From NCBI GenBank assembly GCA_038503035.1, contig JAVSML010025230.1, forward strand, positions 124,001-188,000: a stretch of DNA of 64,000 nt, written 5' to 3'. The stretch is from Crocodylus rhombifer (taxonomy: Eukaryota; Chordata; Crocodylia; Crocodylidae). Both the position numbers and the translations under genes were made by a program. Every line of letters begins with the position of its first letter. Within the stretch, counting starts at the first letter, position 1. This document shows positions 59,571 to 64,000 of this stretch, one piece after another. Under the pieces are notes generated by a model. That model did not search any database, was not told where the DNA came from, and was given only the letters and a program-made list of their open reading frames with translations.

Positions 59571-59999
59571 AACGTTATTCTAACATGTCATGTAACAACA
59601 TTGCTCATTCCACTATTATAAGCACACAGCAAAATGCACAAACTAGAAATCTATATGTAGCCCAAAACCCATAAGTGCTTAGGCAGACACTTTATTATAA
59701 GTCCACAAGTAGTCCCACTGGAGTCATTGGATAAGTGTTATATCTGTGCAAAGGTGTTTGAAGGATCAGGGCTGTTATCAACAACTACAACAAAGGAGCT
59801 TTTTAAAAAAGCAACTCTACAAAATTATTACATTTCTATTTTATATTAATGTTCACTCATTCCTTAAAATAATTTTTCTTCTATCCTAACCTTTATATTA
59901 CATTTCAAGCACTTCACCTATAACAGCCTTGCACTTCCTGGAGGCCAACTTTGCTCAAATACCTCTCTGCAAAGTACCCCATGCCTAAAATTGTCACCT
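59571..59999. other. AT-rich non-coding DNA, no gene seen
   Basis: Nothing recognised. Confidence 0.5.
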
Positions 60000-60335
60000 C
60001 CATTATCATTATCATTTAATATAGTAGCACCTAAAGACCCCAACAGAGAGCAGGGTCCTAATGTGCTAAGGGCTTTAGGATGAGACATTCAAAAAAACAA
60101 GAAAAGGTAGATGGAAAACAAAAAATGAGAAGAGATGCAGAGGATTCTTCAAGTGGTTATTGAAAGAGCGAAGAAAGGAACCAAGGTCTTCTGATTCCTG
60201 TTTCCATCTGCTGAAACATGTTGCCTCACCTATATTGTCCACATGTGATCTTCTTTATGTGTCGTAGATAGTAACCTCCTTAAGGCAGAGACCCTGTCAT
60301 CTTTAAGTCTCTGTGAAATACAGGGTATGTTTAAA
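60000..60335 (+). repeat. Old SINE/LINE-type relic(s), MIR/L2/L3-like
   Basis: The text at 60020-60080 ('tagtagcacctaaagaccc', 'agggtcctaatgtgctaag') and 60180-60230 ('aaccaaggtcttctgattcc', 'atgttgcctcacc') resembles ancient amniote SINE-like repeats. Text at 60270-60300 ('cctccttaaggcagagaccc') resembles LINE2-type 3' ends. The exact families are uncertain. Confidence 0.5.
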
Positions 60336-62445
60336 GCATTTTATAGATAATAATGATAGAAGTTTTACCCTTAGGTGATAATACAATGAAGTCATAAATC
60401 TGGGTTACTAACATCATAGTCATTTCCACAGTAACTGGTTACAAAGGAAAATCACAGAATTTGAATGTAATTGTCTAGTCATGCAGGGAGCCGAGATGGT
60501 TTAGAAAGGAGGCATTTTCAATTTAAAAGTAAATTATCAATAACAAGAGAACAAATAAATAGCAGATAATGAGAAATTCTGTTGAAATGCAATGTTTTGA
60601 ACAAATTCCCAGTCAGGGATTATCTCTTTATAGTTTTTTTTTTTACAGCCTCTTTTTCTGAAGAAAAGCCAATTTTCAGAATTTTGTCACAATCTGAGAT
60701 ATTTTTCTCTCCCAAGAAAGTACATTCTTACTTTATTATCCTCAAATCAAAGATTTTTTTAAAACTGCTAACAAATTAAATATGCTCACACATTTTACAA
60801 TGAAAGTAAGTCCATGACACTTTGACATATATACCCTTTTAATGATGTTAAACACCTAGAAGTTGTACATCCTAGTCTTGTGTCTGTTTATTAATGCTGA
60901 TTTGAGTCAACTATACAGGAAACTACATACCTGCTATCGTACAGACACATATAGATATGTTCATATATTTCACCTGAGGCAGCTACTACTGAGCATTGTA
61001 AACCATGACAAATTTATAATAAATTGGTAAAGAGTATAATAATATGGTAAAGAGTTTATATGACCAGCTCTTAAGATCTTGGTTCCATTTTAAAAATGGG
61101 GTAAAAACCTTGCTTCATTTAAGTCAACAGCAAAATCTGCGTTTATTTTAGTGGGACTATTTATTAATATGGGGCATTTCAGAAAATTAACAGGAAAATG
61201 GTTGAACACACTATATGTGTGCAACAAAGCAGGAAACTACACAGCAGTGGGGAACACTGATAGCAGCATTGTCAAGCATACCCATCATTTACATTATGTA
61301 GACATGTGATATGGGTCAGTGAAGTTCACTGCATGCAAACTGGTTTTATTTTGAAATTATGATTAGTTTCTGAAATGCCTTTGTATAGAATGTGCTAGCT
61401 AGTTTGTTAACATATTTTAGTTATTTTTATAGCTTCTATTATAAGCAACGGAAAAAAACAAAGGTTAGCCATATCAGCCATTTTCACGTCTAGATCTTGA
61501 AAGCTCATCCTGTCATAAGAATAATAACCTTCGATATCCTCTAGATTCACCAGCATGACTGCCATAGTTAGCAGGAATGGTCCAAATATATGAACAGAAG
61601 AATATAAAGTTGTTAATATGCCATCTTCCTTTGAAAAAAGGACAGGAAGCAGGCAGTCCCTGGAACTGCCTTCAAGTTCCCTAAGCAAAGAGAAGCTAGT
61701 CTTTCCAGTGATGCAGACAATCAAGAATCAGAAGTTTAGGTAAAGCTCATTCACAGCCTGGCTGCTATTTTGGTAGCACTGGCATGGGGTAGCCACCAAG
61801 CAAAATAAAGATTCTCATGAATCTATTTTTGGATTATTTAATATGGAACGGAAACCTAGCTCCATTTGTTTGTCTAGTACATCATAATCTACATGTGGTT
61901 AGATCAATCTAGATTTCAGATTACTTAATGAAAACTTTGCAAGATGATGCAGAATCATTCACTGGGTGCAACTTACAACAGGCTGTATGCTGATTAAAGT
62001 CACAACAGGTATTGTGTTGGCAGTTGCTCAAAGTAATTAATACTGTATTTCCACATAAAATCATTAGCAGATATGCTTAATACAGAGCACCCGGCAAACA
62101 GGCATACATGTCAGGTGACACATCTTTAGAAAAAGTATATGGTGCTCTCTCATCAGAATTAGCTATTGATGAATACTGTGATTTATGTAAGGCAAACAGG
62201 TAAGCAATGATTGTTAAGGTAGAAGAAAAGAAGCTGTTGACATCAGAAGTAGTTGAACAAGAAAATAGATCTGTAATATATAGAAGATGAATGGGATGGG
62301 CAGGCAGAGCTATTTCTGGAACAAAATTGTTTTGAACAGAGCAGATTAAATAATTATGGAGATATAGTCATAAAAGTGAAAATTTAGATTTTACAAGAGA
62401 AAAGTGTAAAAATTATTTCAAGCCTTTAAAATGTAAAGTCCACAC
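60336..62445. other. AT-rich non-coding DNA, no gene seen
   Basis: A 105-codon minus-strand ORF (61407-61724) has no recognisable domain and is treated in the findings. A short duplicated phrase 'ggtaaagagt' lies near 61026-61055. Confidence 0.45.
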
Positions 62446-62449
62446 ATAA

Positions 62450-62825
62450 GCATTATAAGATTACTATAAATAGTATGCATTTATGTACAATACCTTAAAC
62501 ATTTATAATGTGTTTGTAGCAGAGAATACCTATAATATCCTCAACCACTGTAAATGCATTTACTTTATCTTAGGGGCTGGTCATTTTATTACCAATGGGT
62601 AAATGAACATATAATCCATTTACAGTGAAATATGCAACCTTAAAGAATGTAAATGCATTTGTGGTAGTGTTATAGTGCTGAAGTGTTATACAAATTCTGT
62701 GCTATAACCAGTTAATGAATCATCTGCAGGGTAAATATGCATTACTGTACACTTTACTAATAGTAACAATAACAAATGTATGATTTATAGGCACAAACAT
62801 ATAAATGCATACTTTATAATCCATT
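62450..62825. repeat. Possible AT-rich MITE
   Basis: The text near 62470-62490 ('tagtatgcatttatgta') is inverted near 62800-62815 ('taaatgcatacttta'), with looser complementarity further in. Boundaries are not defined. Confidence 0.35.
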
Positions 62826-63540
62826 GATAGGTAATCCTTAAAATTAAACTTTACATGAAAGTCAAGTCTGAAATGAAAGAAGTAAGGAAAGTAAGGGAAA
62901 GATGGTACTTTGATTTTTCAAATTTAAGTCAAGATGTAGAAACTTTATAATGGTGCCAGCAGAGAGATAGGAAATAAACTTCCTACCGTACTCACTTTAT
63001 TATGCCAAACAGAAAAGGAAGGGGATTAGGTGACTATTTTTTTAAACTGGGCAAACTTCAAAAGGGTTATAAAAAGAAGGAATGGGACAGCAGAAGGGAA
63101 AAGGGAAGCATAAATGGAGTAAAAGGAAGAAAGACAAAAAAATGAAGAACTGTTCTAAGATAGCTCATAGACTGTTGAACATATTTTGTTGAAGATTCTA
63201 CATTATGAACAATTATATGTAGTGTAGCTGAAGGTTTTTTTCTTAATTATTCAGAATGTAGAATCATAGGAATCATAGGAATCCACAACAATGTCACAAG
63301 CTTAAAAGTGGGTATGCAACTCAAAAAAATTCTGAATCACTGCTCAAGATCGTGGTTTCAACTGGAAGTTAGGGCCCATAGCTGAATCTGACAACCTTGA
63401 GACACCTTGAAGGATCCTGATTTTTTTCAAGTGGGTAGCTATTTAGCTTTCTTTGAAAACCAGGTCATTTCGAGGTGTCTCAGTCTGGACATGCAAAACG
63501 CACAGATGTAGTTGGGCAGCTGTATGCTGGAATTGTCCAG
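62826..63540. other. AT-rich non-coding DNA, no gene seen
   Basis: A short AATCATAGG tandem at about 63261-63280 resembles the terminal microsatellite of CR1 but has no CR1 body next to it. Confidence 0.45.
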
Positions 63541-63546
63541 TCACAT

Positions 63547-63602
63547 GGGGCAGCACACACTGCCACCATGAAAAAAAATGGTGGCAGCTACTTTTGTGCC
63601 CC
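63547..63602. repeat. Hairpin with A-rich loop
   Basis: GCCACCAT (63562-63569) pairs exactly with ATGGTGGC (63578-63585) around an A-rich loop. Outer GGGGCA (63547) pairs with TGCCCC (63597-63602). Confidence 0.65.
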
Positions 63603-64000
63603 ACAGGGTAGCAACTAGGCTCCCCCCACCCCTTCCAGCTGTGCTAGTGTTAAAATCACTAGTCACTCTGGGAAATTTTTGAATAAAAAAGCTGAAATTC
63701 CTAAGTGCTAGAAAAGTAAGGAGCAAATGAGTTTAGCAATTTTAGGAAAAGTTATTTCTAACTTCTGGCTTTGTGGACTAACTTTAAATTAGCTCACCTG
63801 GAGTTTTTTTTCCTTTGCTGATGCAATTTTCACCATTCTTATTTATGAAATAAAGTTTATTATTAATAACAATTTTAGTAAAAGTTCTCCCCTTAGAACA
63901 CTTTGTTTCTGGACACCCTACCATATGGTTCCGGTAGCTTACAGTCACTAGAAAGCCACATTTAAAAAGGTAATTTTGACATATTCCAATTAATTTATTA
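63603..64000. other. AT-rich non-coding DNA, no gene seen
   Basis: Nothing recognised. Confidence 0.5.

Noticed and set aside
63261..63280. AATCATAGG tandem as a CR1 insertion
   Set aside because: No CR1 body lies on either side; the tandem alone is too short to call.
1..64000. CRISPR array, bacterial operon or provirus
   Set aside because: No regularly spaced repeats, no ribosome-binding-site-led ORF arrays and no gag/pol/env readings occur. The DNA is eukaryotic and repeat-rich.

Overview
This window reads as non-coding vertebrate nuclear DNA, most likely from a sauropsid. A crocodilian is my first guess and a turtle the main alternative. The evidence is the repeat content: several degraded CR1 LINEs with an esterase-type ORF1 and an endonuclease/reverse-transcriptase ORF2, many short non-autonomous DNA transposons with hAT-type 8-bp target duplications, and old MIR-like SINEs, all on an AT-rich background with one strong CpG island. 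Nothing looks bacterial, viral or organellar. I found no intact protein-coding gene, tRNA, rRNA or CRISPR array.

Layout. 444-1893: a 1.45-kb palindromic hAT-type element with a perfect 8-bp target duplication. 3646-12190: a CR1 cluster made of a short 3' fragment and a 1.4-kb copy (both minus), a nearly full-length copy (plus), and a copy on the minus strand with a large internal ORF2 deletion. 12910-13247: a palindromic MITE. 14618-15900: a CR1 3' fragment split by a hAT-type insertion with its own 8-bp duplication. 17.8-31.5 kb: AT-rich sequence with GC-rich foldback elements (20.6, 22.8-23.5, 24.5-25.2, 27.2-27.7 and 30.7-31.5 kb). 28655-30480: two more CR1 fragments. 34459-35910: two inverted copies of one MITE family. 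36853-37785: a CpG-rich solo LTR with TG...CA ends and a perfect 5-bp duplication. 40-63 kb: mostly featureless AT-rich DNA with MIR relics, small hAT elements (47188-47380, 53581-53881) and hairpins.

The only strong sign of a host gene is the CpG island at about 56100-57560. It contains two good splice donors on the minus strand (exon ends 56636 and 56328), which suggests a leftward gene whose first exon(s) lie here. Much of the DNA to the left would then be its intron 1. I cannot identify the gene. The long ORFs through the island exist on both strands and are expected from GC-rich sequence.

No clear undescribed system emerged. The most useful observations are the solo LTR, the recurring long-arm foldback elements (several with 8-bp duplications), two miRNA-precursor-like palindromes, the in-frame endonuclease-to-RT junction in one CR1, and the GGGCC quadruplex-type run in the CpG island.
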